DNA from: Pegea sp. RAD2-039 | Taxonomy: Eukaryota > Chordata > Thaliacea > Salpida > Salpidae | DNA length: 64,000 bases | NCBI GenBank assembly: GCA_034620365.1 | Contig: JAQGEQ010000079.1 | Span: 62,001-126,000, forward strand | Direction of reading: 5' to 3' | Translations under genes and position numbers: made by a program | Shown here: one piece after another, positions 26,369 to 39,857 of the stretch | Layout of the letters: each line of letters begins with the position of its first letter | Numbering within the stretch: the stretch's first letter is position 1 | Notes under the pieces: model-generated | Database searches by the model: none | What the model saw: only the letters and a program-made list of their open reading frames with translations | What the model was told of the DNA's origin: nothing

Positions 26369-28144
26369 ATGAATGTGAAAAATGTATCTGAGTTAATTTC
26401 AAATGCTTCTGAAATATCAATATTTTATGGACCGACCAGTTATTTGTCAAATGTCATTATCACAACTATTTTTGTGGTACTTTTCATCTTTAGTTTTACT
26501 GGAAACTTATTGATAGTTGCAACTATCAAGTCAAACTCACACTTGCAAAATATATCAAACTCATTCATAGCAAGTCTTTGTCTATCTGATCTTATCTCCA
26601 CTGTTCTATGTTCACCTTTGTGGTTGTATGTGGAAACTTGGGGTTATAATGATTGGCAATGGGGTAAACATTTATGTAAGCACTTTCCTTTCCTTTATTT
26701 TTGTTTTTATTTTAAAAGAATATCGCTAAATAGTTTGTAAATTTTAGGTAAATTCTATTGGGTATCAGAATTTGCTACCATATATTCAAAGGTTCTTCAT
26801 GTTGCATCATTTACTGCTTTCCGATTGGTTGCTGTTCGCAACCCCTTTAAAACATGGGATATTCTAAGAGTAAAAGTTGTTTGTTACATTACAAGTTTGT
26901 GGATTTTTTCAACAGTATTTGCTTCACCTCTAGCAGTTTTCATGAATGTTCGAGATATAAGTGAAAGACAAGGTTAGTGAGAATGTTGAACAAAGTTATA
27001 TTTGAAAAAAAAAACAATTTTTAAAGAAATGAAATTTTTAAGATGACTTTTTATCTGTTTTTAGTGTACATGTTTTCAAACTAACATTGAATAAAAACGT
27101 TTTTTTATAACATAAGTTATAATTCTAATTATAGCAGAAGAATAGACACCCTCCTCTGCGTTCATAAATAAATAAATAATTATAGCAGAAGTCTTTGTAA
27201 ACAAATGTTTTTTTTTCCACTTATAATACGTTTTATCATATACTTTACAATATATTCATAAAAATTTTAACAGTAAAAAACCGCAAGTTAAGGATAACTT
27301 TTTCTGACCAATTTTGTGCTTAATACACTTTTCTTAAAAGTATTTTTTAGCAGCCGAAGATATAAGAATTACTCCGTATTCTTGTTCAGTTGCTTATGAA
27401 GAAGGATGTTGTGAAAAACAGTTTGAATCTTACGTTTATGTAATTTCCCCAATATTAATTTTTTTGCCGTTTACTTTTATCGTTGTTTGTTCTATTAAAC
27501 TGATTGAAAAAGTCATTAAACAAAAAAAGTAAGTTTATTGTTTAAAACTAAAACATTCTTATGTAATGCCTGAACATATTTAATATTTTTTGTAGCTTTG
27601 TTTGTTTCTTGTAGAAATATTCGTATTTTACTTGTTTCTTAGACATATATTAAACTAAAATTATTTTTTTACTAGAAAATTTTCCGATGCCAACAAAATA
27701 ACGGTTTCAGATTTGGCAAGCATACAGGTCAAATTTAAAAGAATATTTTCTGGAAACTTTGATGTCATAAATGAAGACTCTAGCTTTTCTAAAAGCTCGG
27801 AAATTGTCAGAATTACGAAAAAGCCTTCATTACTAAGTCAAGCTAATTCTAAATTAAAAAATGAAAGAGCGTTAAAACGACAAAAAAGGATATCTTATCA
27901 AATAGGTCTTGTTGTGTTTTCGTTTATGCTTGGCTATTTACCAATAGCAATCCATGCGATGTGGTCTACAATTACTTCAGATGAATCTTTAAATGGTTAC
28001 TGGTTTAGAGTTGCTTCTTATCTTTGTCTACGTTTCAGTGAATGTCTCAATCCTCTGATGTATAATCTAGGATCTAGTAAACTTCGAATGGAAACTAAAG
28101 AAGTTTTACTAAAGATAAAAAAAACTTGCTTTCTGAATAGATAA
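26369..28144 (+). CDS. Class A GPCR, family copy A, 4 exons
   Basis: Exons 26369-26675, 26748-26972, 27351-27528, 27676-28144 give 392 residues with seven hydrophobic spans. Seen: GN in TM1, LCLSDL in TM2, conserved TM3 Cys in HLCKFYW, Cys in the second extracellular loop (SCSVAYEEGCC), NPLMYN in TM7. Unusual: the DRY position reads FRL (AFRLVAVRNPF) and the CWxP of TM6 reads GYLP. A long basic third cytoplasmic loop (about residues 240-300) precedes TM6. The first intron is phase 1 and splits the TM3 Cys codon. The start ATG is the first in frame and precedes an Asn-rich glycosylatable tail. Exon 3 may begin at 27351 or 27354 (tandem acceptor). The rhodopsin-like class is clear; the ligand and subfamily are not. 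It shares patches of near identity with copy D. Confidence 0.88.
27126..27191 (+). mobile_element. 36-bp LINE 3'-end insertion with 15-bp target-site duplication
   Basis: The 15-base direct repeat taattatagcagaag occurs at 27126-27140 and 27177-27191. Between them lie 36 bases ending in ataaataaataaa, resembling the last bases of the LINE 3' ends near 36900 and 54310. It sits inside intron 2 of GPCR A and is an extremely 5'-truncated retroposition event. Confidence 0.7.
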
Positions 28145-29449
28145 ATCTTTTTTATTAGCCTTTTGAATGATTCTATGAGCTAAAACAATAATTTCAAAAC
28201 AAATATTATTGTGAAAAACTTAAATTTTCTTTGCTTAGTTAGTTATTTGATTCTTCAACCTGTAATTGTAAACAAATCTTTAATTATATTTAACTTTTGT
28301 TATTTTTATTTCTAATTTTTGTATTTCAATCCTAATTCTATTGACTAAATAAGCCTAAAAAAATGTAAAAAAAAACTCTTAAAAAATGCTTTTTGAAGCC
28401 TTTTTTCTACAGATTTAAAAATTCAAAGTTTATCTCTAAGAACTTTTGATAGACTTCAAGTGGCATGAACTAAGTTCACCATTTTAATTACGCAATCTGA
28501 ATTTGTAGAACTCTGACAGTTTCTACTACTGCAGAACAGTATCTTACTAACTAGACATGGTATAACAGGAAAGTATTTTACCGCTTACGTAAATGTGTTA
28601 AATGTCATTCTCGTATCGACCGTTGTCATTCGGTAATAGACTTTGTTATAGGTAGCGCATATTATCAGTACTCTTATCGTTGTTGTTAATCTCCTTTATA
28701 ATTTGAATATATAAAAACTGTGGCAAGAAAGGTACAGTGTAAAAATTATTATCAGAAGACAAATTTCTGACAATTCTGATAAAAAAAATTTGTATTTAAA
28801 GGTTTTTGAGCTTCTTTTGTCAAAGTAAAATTCCATCAATAGTTTTATTATCTCTGTACGTATTTTAATGCTATTTTTTAAAAGATAACAGATTGTTTTT
28901 CAAGGCTAACTTAGCACTGACTAAATTTATTAATTTCATAGATAATCAGTGGAACGACTAGTTTTGACTTCATTAATTAAACTGACATCTTCAAAGATTT
29001 TATCTTTATTTAAGTTTTAAGTAAAATAACGCTTCAAAAAAAAGATTCATATTCTTGTATATCTGTTTACTAGTCTAAGAATCAATATAGTGAATAATTG
29101 AATTGTGGAAATATGAAAAATATTCGAAGAAAGACTACAATTTGCAAAATAACAATTTAAGCATAACTTGAAACTGATTATAAAAAAATTTTATAACAAA
29201 TCCGAGCTAAAAAATTTTTATTGAGGCTAATTTTAATCAATAGCAATTTGAAAATTAGATTATTTGGTAAAGATTACAAGTTTCTATACTTAAACTATTT
29301 GTAACCAAGTGAATTATTCCGGATACTCAATTAAATCTTGTGCTTTTAATTAGGAATTTTTTAGCATTTTGCTCGACACGTTTTACTTCATATTTATTCA
29401 TACTTCTTTCTAATACGAAATAAAAATAAATCTTAATAAACATTTTTGT
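28145..29449. other. Intergenic, downstream of GPCR A
   Basis: A+T-rich. A somewhat less A+T-rich patch lies at about 28440-28700 but no gene or known repeat is recognised. Confidence 0.45.
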
Positions 29450-30165
29450 ATTTTTATTTATTAAAATTTATATTCATGCTTTTTCTTAATTTCTTTCAGA
29501 ATCTTCAGAACTTTTATTTTATTGCAATAAACGCAACAGATCTTAAAAGATCACCTCTCGCTAGCACACTTTTTCACAAATTGTATAATTATTTCATTTA
29601 ATTAAGATAGAAACATAGAAAAAAATAGATGTAACACCTGACAGTTTAGAAGTCTCAGTTTAATATAATTGCATATAATATTAACAATATAAAAGTAAAA
29701 AGATACAGTTTACAATATAACAGTGAATGATTACATAAAAATTAATAACATAAAAAGAGAAAAATAATCACAGTTAAGAAATTACAATTGTGGCAATATT
29801 GAAACAGTTCAACTTCTGCTTGAACAACACGAATGGTTCTGACATGATGATGTCTTATGGCAGCTGGTTCCAAGTACTAATTGTGTGGTACGAGAAACAA
29901 TTTTCTCTGATTAATGTACCAGGTGATATGAGCTTATTTAGATGTAATGTGTATCGTCTGAGTTAATATAACTTGAGGGAAGGACTAATGGAAAGAAAAC
30001 ATTGAATTAAAGGTCAACTAAATTGTGGATAATTTTAAAAATAAGAATTAAGTCCGTCGAATTTCCAAAGTATCTAAATAAAAGAAGCTAAGACGATGTT
30101 TATAACTATCGTATTTAATGTTAAGTTTCCTGCATACTAATCTCGTAAATGTTGCTTGAACAGAT
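29450..30165 (-). mobile_element. LINE 3' portion (reverse transcriptase C-terminus and 3' UTR)
   Basis: On the minus strand, from about 30150: VQATFTRLVCRKLN, then YDSYKHRLSFFYLDTLEIRR, then LISPGTLIRENCF, ISTWNQLP and LFKQKLNCF. These are the standard C-terminal blocks of CR1/Jockey-type LINE reverse transcriptases (QRRFT, YEERL, SLExRR, WNxLP, FKxxL). At least three in-frame stops show it is dead. A 3' UTR of about 300 bases follows, similar to the copies at 54300 and 36855. Confidence 0.8.
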
Positions 30166-32565
30166 TTTATCTATTTAACTCTGAAATATTTCTGAATTAA
30201 TAAATTAATTTTGTGAACAAACCTGAAACTTTGTTGCTAATAAATTAAAAGCTGATGGATCTGTTGAGTATCATTGTTGATGGTATAAAGATTGAAAAAT
30301 TTGTTTATTTTTTACTTCAAAATCTTTCACAAATAGTGACATATGGTTAACAAAGTTTACATTTCAGAAGATCTATAGTGATGCTGATAATAAAGATAAA
30401 AAATCAATCCTTCAACAACGGTGAGACATTTTAAATATTTTTTTACCTTTTGGTAATAAATGATAAGTAAGGCTAGTGGCTTTGTAAATTTGATTTTGTA
30501 TTTTTCAGAATAATTGACTGATGGTGGTTAGAATTGATTGAAGCAATTTATTAACAATCTTTGATGATTTCATTTCTTCACTTTATCTTAAATTACTCAA
30601 ACATGTAGTTTAATGGTTTCTCATGATTTAGAAAATGAATTTTCTGGTAATATATTTTGCATTTAAACATTTTTTTCGTTTTTGCATCTATTATATGCAG
30701 TTAAATTTGAACAAGATGCTCAAAAAAATTTATGATTAAAACTAAATTGTTTTTTAATAAACAGAAATGTCTAGTATATTTGTAGTGAAATATTAGTTAT
30801 TTTAAGACATATTTTTACATTAAAATTTTAAAAAATAGTATTTAAAATTAAGTGATGCTTATTAATTATTACAAAATATTGTGTTTAGTTGTAGTATATA
30901 GCACAAACACAATATTTTCAAGTATTTTGTTGCAACCTTTACTTTTTTACATATATTTTCTAATAGTTGGATACTAGCAACAATAAACTAAATAATTTCA
31001 TTTCCTGATTTTAGGTTTCACTAGCCAATAACACTTATTCAGTTGCAAATATGAGTCAACTTCGGAAACTTCAGTATCCACAGGAAGATCTTTGTTTTTA
31101 TGAGTCACTGTTTTCTATCAAATGAATCACAACTTCATCAAGTCTTCCTTATCGATGTCTAGTAAATGAATTGTTTCAAACTCCATGATTAAGATTTTAT
31201 ACTTTTCCAAATAATGAACTAACTAAAAATAGAAAAAATCTGAAAAATCATAGAATTAATTTAAATGAAATATTTTGTTAGAGTTTAATAAAGTTTAAAT
31301 CATTTGTTCCCAACATTTGCAACGATTTAAAAACGTTTTTTTATATTGTTTTGCTTTAATTTGTTTCGACCATTTGTTGATTAGTGGTTGAAAACCGTTA
31401 AAAAATTCGATTATCTTCGTTTACTCAGAAGCGCTAAGAAGCAGATGACCTTAGAATCTGCTTAAATGATTAAGAAGTTTTGAGAAACTGGATTACGTTG
31501 CCTAAATGACTTCATCTTTTTACCTTTACTTTCTTCCGTCTTCATACTTTGTGAGGTTATTATCACATCTTTATAAACTTTTTGTTAAGGTTTTTAGTTA
31601 AAAAGTATAAAAAGTCAAAGTATAGAAAATATCTATTTAGGTTTCAAGAAATTCTAAAAGTTAAAATTAAACTCGAAACTCACATAAAGAGTATTCAAAG
31701 TAAAAAATTTTATAATATTTGATCAACTTCTCTAAGTATTTCTCTATACCCTTTTTAGAAGCTACAATTACAACTTTGATTTTCTTCGAATACGTAAACA
31801 GTGTTCTTACTTCCTCATCACAAACTGAAACTTCCTTCTTCATATATTAGCCAGATTCATCATTAAAATCAACACCTTATATCTAAGAAATTATGTTGTA
31901 TAAATATGACCTAATACTTCAGCCAATAGTCATTTTCTTTAAGATAAACAACTTGGCACAGAAGTAAATGGGAGTGTAAACGGTTTTGAATTACATTTTT
32001 ATAACTTAATAGAAAATTGTTTTGGGAAATTTAGGCTAGCCTATTTTTTATTTTTAAGAGATTATTTAAAAGTGTATAACTTTTTAATATATGTATGATT
32101 ATTTTATAATATATAACAGTATTATAAATTTATGTAAATATTTAGCTTCGCAGGTTTACAATAAGACCTATGTTTATTTTAATAATAATGAATTTTTTTA
32201 ATAATTACTTTAAAAAGTGGATATTTATTTAATCAAAATGATAAATAGTGACGGATATAAAAAGAATTGTTTAATTTCCTCAGTTCTTAGAAATAATGTG
32301 ATTAGTTTATTATATCTTAAATTAAAACCATTAAAAAAATGTTTGTAAATTACTGTTGAACAAACTATAAAAATATAGTTGTTTGAAAAACTACTTTTGA
32401 GATTACTTTTGATTACCTAAAGCTTTTAATACTGAAAAATTAGATATTTCAATAATAGCTTATAGAAAGAATAGTTTATAAATTCTATTCATTTAATCTA
32501 CAATTTAGCAAAAAGTTACAACTTTTTAGTGCAGACAATATTTTGGGTAGAGTAAGCTGTGTACG
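30166..32565. other. Intergenic, upstream of GPCR B
   Basis: A+T-rich without a recognisable gene. The motif ttgttgcaacctttactttt at 30927 recurs on both sides of a short segment downstream of GPCR C (53777, 53924), marking an unidentified repeat. Confidence 0.45.
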
Positions 32566-32679
32566 CTATGAGTCGTTACTTAACCACAAAACCAGTTTAA
32601 TTTATTATTACAATATATGTGACACATAAAAATCTTATTTAAAAATGATTAATTAATAATTACAATATTTAAGAGCAAT
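32566..32679 (+). promoter_or_regulatory. Upstream segment identical to that of GPCR C
   Basis: The 114 bases before the GPCR B start codon match the 114 bases before the GPCR C start (51671-51784) with no difference that I can see, including TTATTATTACAATATATG and the region beside the ATG. It is either recently duplicated or converted together with exon 1, so both genes probably share their proximal control. Confidence 0.6.
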
Positions 32680-34255
32680 ATGGCCTTACAAAGTTTTGAT
32701 AATTTTACTAATAATATTTCTGATGCTCCATCATCTACTGGACCAACCAGTTACTTGTCAAATGTCATTATCACATTTTGTATTGTGATATTTTTCATCT
32801 TTAGTTTTATTGGAAATCTTGTAACACTCGTAACTATCAAGTCAAACTCACACTTGCAAAATATATCGAACTCATTCATAGCAAGTCTTTGTCTATCTGA
32901 TCTTATCTCAACCGTTCTATGTTCACCTTTGTGGTTGTATCGTAGAACTTGGGGTTATAGTGATTGGCGATGGAGTAACTTTTTATGTGAATATTAAATT
33001 CTATTTGTAATATCAGAATGGTACTAATGTTTTTCTTTTCAGGCAAGTTCTATTGGGTGTCTGACTTTACAACCAACTACGTAACAGCTCTACATATTGC
33101 TTCATTTGCTGCCTTTCGATTTGCTGCTGTTTATAAACCCTATAAGATTTGGGATGTATCAAAAATAAAGATCCTATCTTTCATTATTCTCTTATGGATT
33201 TTCTCACTGATAATTGCAATGCCTCTCTTCATGTTTATGGCTGTTAGAGATATCACTAAAAACAAAGGTAAAAAGATCTAAGAACATCAATAAAGAACAT
33301 ATTTTTATTTTCATTTACAGCTGAGAAAGTAGGAGGTTCATGGCCTTCATGTTCAATTGTGAATGAACAGGACTGCTGTGCTGAACAGTTCCACGTTTAC
33401 ACTATAACAGTTTACCCGGCGGTTTTTCTTCTGCCTCTGATATTCATTGTCGTGTGTTCAGTTCTGTTGATCAAAAAACTAATTGAACAGAATAAGTGAG
33501 TTAAGCGGATTTGGTTTAATTGGTCTTTAAACATTAAAAGTATTCCATGTTAGTTAAAAAAAAGGTTTTAGTTAATAACTAACTAGATGAATAGTCAAAT
33601 TGATTATTTAATATAATTGAATTGTATAATATATATTATGCCCAAAAAATGGATATTTATACAACACTTAATCAGCCCAATTATCATTGAATTGAATTTA
33701 TTTAAAATTTTTCAAATTAAAAAACAATTTTTTTTTATCAGAAAATTCTCCAATGTCAAGATAAGAAAAACTTCTGAAAATGTAAGCAGTTGTTCAACCC
33801 AAATGAAAAAAAAGCTTCCACCAGTAAGTGACAGCAGCGCTATATTGTCATCTAACGTAGAAGTCGCTCCAAAAAAAGCAGTTTTGAAACTACCGCTCTC
33901 AGAAAATGTACTTAACATAAAAACAAAAAACAAAAAGCAAGTTGCAATGAACCGACAAAAGAAAACGTTCCTTCAACTTGGGCTTGTTGTTTTTTCATTT
34001 ATGCTTGGATATATACCGACAGCAGTCTACTTGATTTGGACCACTTCCACTTCAGGGCAGCCTCTTCTCGATTACTGGTTTGGAATTGGTTCTTATCTCT
34101 GTTTGCGTTTCAGTGAATGTCTCAACCCTGTTATGTATAATCTGGGATCGAATAAGCTTCGTTTGGCAACTAGAAAGCTTTTACAAAAGATAACAGGAAA
34201 ACTTAGTCAGAAAAAAGAAGTAAGTTCCAGTTTTCGGAAAAGTACAGCTACTTAA
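32680..34255 (+). CDS. Class A GPCR, family copy B, 4 exons
   Basis: Exons 32680-32986, 33043-33267, 33321-33495, 33742-34255 give 406 residues; the exon sizes equal those of copy C. Seven spans; GN in TM1, LCLSDL in TM2, TM3 Cys split by a phase-1 intron, ECL2 SCSIVNEQDCC, NPVMYN in TM7. The DRY site reads FRF (AFRFAAVYKP) and the CWxP site GYIP. The N-terminus has Asn-x-Ser/Thr sites. The third cytoplasmic loop and C-tail are Lys/Ser-rich. The end of exon 2 (after AAFRFAAV), exon 3 and the start of exon 4 differ from copy C, while exon 1 and the TM6-TM7 part of exon 4 are almost identical to it. The ligand is unknown. Confidence 0.88.
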
Positions 34256-36854
34256 GAAACCTTTTTATCTAAACAAATCATATGAGTTTTAAATTTATAA
34301 TTTTTGTGAAAATAGTTGGTGATAAATCGAATAGAGTTTGTTGTATACAACTTTTTTATATCTTTTATTTTTGAAAATGAGATGAAGGAATCGGTTTTTG
34401 ATTCTATTATCGTTATATCAAAATAAAACAAGTTCAAAATAAAACAGAAGAGCTTTGAGTTAGTTTTTATCAAATAATTTTTAAGTGGCTGCAATTTAAG
34501 TATGCATAAAAATAATGTTTTAGTAAAATAATATTCATTGACAAATATATAAAAAAGCTTTTATTGAAAATCATAAATAAGTGACAAGAGTGATTCTACA
34601 ACTGTGAAAAAGCTGTAAAAAAATGACTTACAAAAAAATCTAGAAATATTTGTTTATTCTAAAAGTACAACGAACTCTTTTGTTAAATCCACAAACAAGT
34701 ATTTGACTTCATCTTAAAGTTTATCTTCAGCATCATTTCCGTTTTAATTCATCTTTTAAGTGCTAATAAAAATTACAAAATAAATTCAGCTGAAAAACAG
34801 ATAGGTTAGTTTCTAAACAAACAAGTTTCAGTTAACTGAATCTTCAAATGATATTTTTTCAAGCAAAATGCAAAATATTTTTATCTACGAAAAATTTTGA
34901 TGAAATAAAATAATTAATTTTGTTGTTACCAAGAGATTACCAAGAGATATCTACTCACCTATGTGCGGCATACGAACAAAATTTCTAGAGATCTTCAAAA
35001 CTAATGGTTTAAAAATTTCAAAAAATTTCACAAAGATTGAAAGCTTGTCTTTAGTAAATTAAAATCATACAAGCACTTACTTCTTAATTTATTTTGTTCA
35101 ACAATTTGTATAATATGACAAATACGGATGTGAGCAAAGTGTATTAAAACATAATTTCCTGAAAACTCATTTTCTTTCTGATTCAATTGAATTTTCAGAC
35201 AGAAAATTGCTTTATAAACTAGCATTAGACGATACAATTTTTAAAACTCAGAAAGAATATTTATTATTTTGAATTTAAATTGATAAATTAGAATTCAAAA
35301 AATTACAAACAAAACCGATATTTTGAAATCACCTAAATACTTTTAATGTTATCAGTTCAGTAGATAAACTAAGTTTTATAAACGATTGTTAGATTTAGAA
35401 CTTGTTTCAAACACGTGCATAAACTTCTAGCCTTTATATCTCAAGCGAAAACAACATATCATTATCAGCTTGTGAAGTATTTAGATAAAGTTTAGTGTAA
35501 CTTGTTTAAAGGTTAAATTAAATTCCACTTTTTTAAGTATTTGTTTTATTGTTTGAGTAAATGACCAAAAGTTTGATTTAATGACATGATCATATGTGTC
35601 TTACATATTTGTCAAACTCTCTCAGTTTTTATGCTATGCTACATTTTATAATAAAGTTGTTTTTTGGTTAGAAACTCATTCTAATGAGTTACTAGCAGCA
35701 GAGTGATTACTTTTCTTATTGCGTCACAAAGCTCATTTGTTCTATTTACTTTTTATCTTTTATATTACCACAAATTGAAATGATGCTTTCTCTACAACTG
35801 CAAACAATATTCTTTGAATCATAGTAGACATCAAATAAATGGTAAAAAGGGCTACAATAGTCTAGATTGAATGTAGTACTAGGTTTGTTTTTAACTTTTA
35901 TCAATATAGTAGAAATCTAATTATTTTTTTGATTAATGATAGTATTTAAGAGTAATATATGATCTAACTAAAATTTACTTCTAAAATAAACACTTCTAGA
36001 ATATGCTACAAACTTGTACTGACTTTATTTAATCAGAAACTTTAAATTATTGTTGTTACTGAAGAAAATAATTTATTGTTATTAAAGTTTGGCTTAGTTG
36101 TAGTAAATTATTCTGAATTTCAATTTTATTTTTATTAATTGAAAGTATTTTGTGAGCGTTACAAACAATTTCAAATTAAATCAATTATTATCATCAACAG
36201 TTGGTTTTGTAGGTTTTTTGAAAGAATAATTTTTCGTTAGATTTAAAACTTGATTAAATTGACTTTCAATATTTAATCTTTGACTTATATAAATTTATTT
36301 TCTCGTGTTTTTGAGTCTCGTGATTTTGAATGATATCTTCATTCATTAGTTGTTTGATTTGACGGAAAACGTAAAAAGTAAATTTAGGTCACGAAATAAA
36401 TGAAAAGCTCACAAGGTAGACAAAAAAAAACTTTATCGATCAAATGTAGCCTTTGTGGTTTTGTCTGAAGATTTTCGGCAAATATTTTATCCTAATTCCT
36501 CATTAATTTGAAAAAACAACTTGTTTAAAAAAGAACAGTTATATATGCTGAGTATGTTGAACTGTTTTATACTTTTTACGAAGCGTTAAGTTGTACTGCA
36601 GTGTTTTTGATGAAGGTTTTTTTACTAAATGACTCAACATTTGATTATGTAATTTTTCTATAAAGCTGTTTTATATAAGTTTTATTATTCTGACAGAATT
36701 ATTTTTATTTTAAGATTCTAATTAATTAAGAAAGTTATATGAAAAATTTTTCAAAATATGAGTACTTTATTGTAGAACAAACTAATGTATTAAGATTTTT
36801 GAAATGCCATATGTTACATCTTTTTCTTTCTATATTTGTATCTTAATTATATAT
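34256..36854. other. Intergenic
   Basis: A+T-rich, with short chance open frames only. No RNA gene or known repeat seen. Confidence 0.5.
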
Positions 36855-36942
36855 AATATTATTTGTGAGTATGTGTGTCAGTGAGATGTGCTCTTTTCAG
36901 GCACCCTTATCTTTCCCATTTATTGTGATAAATAAATAAACT
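36855..36942 (+). mobile_element. LINE 3' terminus (truncated)
   Basis: Plus-strand segment with gtgctcttttcaggcaccc followed by a tttattgtgataaataaataaa ending. It matches, in the opposite orientation, the 3' UTR ends at about 54310-54390 and 29450-29600. It is a 5'-truncated retroposed copy consisting only of the tail of the 3' UTR. Confidence 0.6.
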
Positions 36943-37283
36943 AAAATTTCAGAGGTCTTTTTTAGATGTTACTAAAGTCAGTTTTTTGTCAAGTTTTTAG
37001 AAATTAAGCGATGGTTAAACTTTGACAATTTTAGGCTCGACTTCATACTTTAGTTTCTTAACATTTTTAGAAAAAAAAACAAAAAAAATTATGAATTGTT
37101 AAGAAAATTAATTTGATGAAAATGATAATAGTATATTATAATTTAATTGAAAAGATTTGACTTGGTGCAAAATGTATAAAAATTAAACTAAAATTAGAAA
37201 ATAAACATTCGCCTAAATATAAACAGACTATTTGTTTTTATCTACAAATCATGTGAATAGCTTTCATTTTCAATGAATAATTT

Positions 37284-39857
37284 ATGAAAAAACCACTGAT
37301 AAGAGAAGATAATCTTGTGATGACTAATAAATCCTTTAATGAAAATTCGTCAAACTTATTCCAGGATGGTTTAGAAATCATTGGAAAAGCTGCATCGGTA
37401 AATAAATCACTAATTTTTTTGTAAACATTCTTTCGATATCTAAATTATACCTCAAAAAGTTATCAACTTTCTCTTCGTGCTTAAACAACATTTATATTTG
37501 TCAAGATAAATATTAGCTTTCAACATTTTCTGATACCTTAAACAAATTTGCTTATTAGGAGTTAAAAGTATTTCTTCGTTTTAAAAGTAAAGTTCTTTTC
37601 TACTAAAATTTCAGAATAATTATAATGTTCTGAATACATCTTTTAAGGATTTTTATGTATTTTAGATATGTTTACTTTGATTTTACATTTGTATAAAACC
37701 AATTTTAGCAAAAGCAATATTTACTATTACAAAGGTGTTTAGAAAATACTGAAGCGTGGGTTTTATGTTCTATTCAACTAAAAAGTTACTTTTGCGTTTT
37801 AATTTAATCGGCTTTGAATAATTTTTTTCAGATTACTGAGCGAATAGCAAACTTTAAAGCGTCTTCTAAAGAAGTTAACCAAGTTAACCAGAACTCCTCA
37901 TGTTTGACTACAAAGTCTTTAAAAAGTACTTTCATATCATAAGAATTCATAATAGCATATATAAAAAATTTAGTGTGTTTAATAAAACATTGAGTTTATG
38001 ATTTTAATTGGTACAATCACTTTAGAAGCATGATTATACTATTTCTGCTGAATTCAAATATTCAACATTTTTCCTGCTAGATTTGAACCGTGTAACTTCA
38101 AATGAAGACGATATAGCAATTCATTATGACGAAATAAACGATAATTACAACTTGGTAAAAAAGATTAAGGTGGATAAGAAAAGTGACTTCATCAAAAAAC
38201 CTTTTGATTTTGAAACACAAGAAGATATGAATGAATTGGTGAACCCAAACTCTTCTGAAAAAAATAACTTTCGAAAACAAAGTAATAAGTCAAATCTGCA
38301 TTACACAGTTGATGCAGAACATGATACAGCAATAAAGTTAGTCAATTTAAAGTTAAGCATTTATCTTTAAAAGTACCTGTTTTTAGTGTAGTAATTACTC
38401 TGATAATTTTATTGGCTAGAAGTATTAGCTAATTCCTTAAAAAACTGTTTATTTATAATTCATTGTTATCAGCGTATTTTTGGTATACTTTCAGGAAATC
38501 TAATTACTTCTACAAAGAATTTTGTTTCAATTCAGACGATGAAAAAAAGGAAATTAATAAAACAAAGTAATATTAACTATATTTAACTTTGTGGTTATTT
38601 TTATAAACTTCTTTGATAAGCTTATAAATATTTTTCTAAAACTTCTTATCAGTTTCTATGTATCAGATATAAATTGTTTGTTAATAATTTGGTATATTCA
38701 TATAGATCATGCTTACACCAAAAACAAAAAACTGGTGATAAATTAATTGGGCGAAACGTACAATCACTGCGTAATTTCCAATCAAAGCAAAACAAATCGA
38801 CAAATAATCGTCGCAAGAAAAATAAAAAGTCAGAACACAATGTCAGTAAAAAGTTGTTTTTAGCTGAAGATCAAATTTTAGTATTTTGGCAAAACTATTT
38901 GAATCATAATTTAATGACATCATTTAAAAATAAAATTGTTTTATAAACAGATAATTTTTAAAGTCTCAAAATTTAACTTCTTTTAATGTATTCTTTTATT
39001 AAAGATTAATAAAGACTTTGAAAACGGTTTAAATTTGGAAAGAATAGCTAAGAAACAAGCTTCTATTATTATAAACTTTAATGAGGAACCAGAAAAAAAA
39101 CCACATTCTATTTGCTTTGATTTTCCTGTGAGTATAATGTCTGCAAAATTAAACTGAAAAAATTGTTTCTTAAAAACGTAAAAAGTTGTTTAAATATGCT
39201 TTTTATTTAGGGGGTAGACTTGACGCATTATGACATAAAAGCCGCTATTGAAAGAGTTCTTCCTAACTCTTTTTCAAGTAAACTTGTTTCTTCAATTCAA
39301 TTTGAAAATAGAAGTATAAAGCATGGCATAAAAGACCTGATGAACAGGTAATTAATTTCGAATAAAAGTATTATTTTTAATTCTTCACGAAAAAATCTAT
39401 CAAGTTAGCAAAGAAGTTGTAGAACTTGATAAAATGTTTGAATTTTAGATGGCATGTCCAACTTAAAGACGCTGAAACGACAGATGCCTTGATAAAATCA
39501 GGATTGATATTTTATATTTGTAATGATTCAGGTAAAAAAACTGAATTGTCTATAATAAATTTTGATAATTAAATTAGTAACACTAATATTTTTGTAATTG
39601 TTTTTATACTTTTTATAAATGTATTTGAAAATGTAAGATATTTTAAATATTAGCCTGAACTTTATGATTGACTTTTGAATTTAGAAAAATTAGAAAATTC
39701 GCGGATATACACTGAAAAAGTTAACTTGAAACTTTACGACTCAGTAATGGCGGATGAATATAAACGATATTTAATGTCTGTGTCAGCTGATGAAAAACTT
39801 CAAACCTTCATTCTACGAAATACTGGTAGCATTGATAAATGCTCAAAGAAAAAATAG
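37284..39857 (+). CDS. Unknown protein, about 400 residues, nine exons
   Basis: Proposed exons: 37284-37397, 37832-37901, 38081-38336, 38495-38566, 38667-38841, 39005-39127, 39211-39347, 39449-39531, 39685-39857, all in phase. I do not recognise the family. The N-terminal half is hydrophilic, Lys/Asn/Asp-rich and probably disordered, with a basic stretch NRRKKNKKS near residue 225 that looks like a nuclear localisation signal. The C-terminal third looks folded: DLTHYDIKAAIERVLPNSF, SIKHGIKDLMNRWHVQLKD, ALIKSGLIFYIC, then a helical tail. No membrane span or signal peptide. The exon 2 donor (37902) is weak and chosen only for phase, so that junction is uncertain. The upstream in-frame ATG at 37284 is preferred over 37320. 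Confidence 0.6.
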
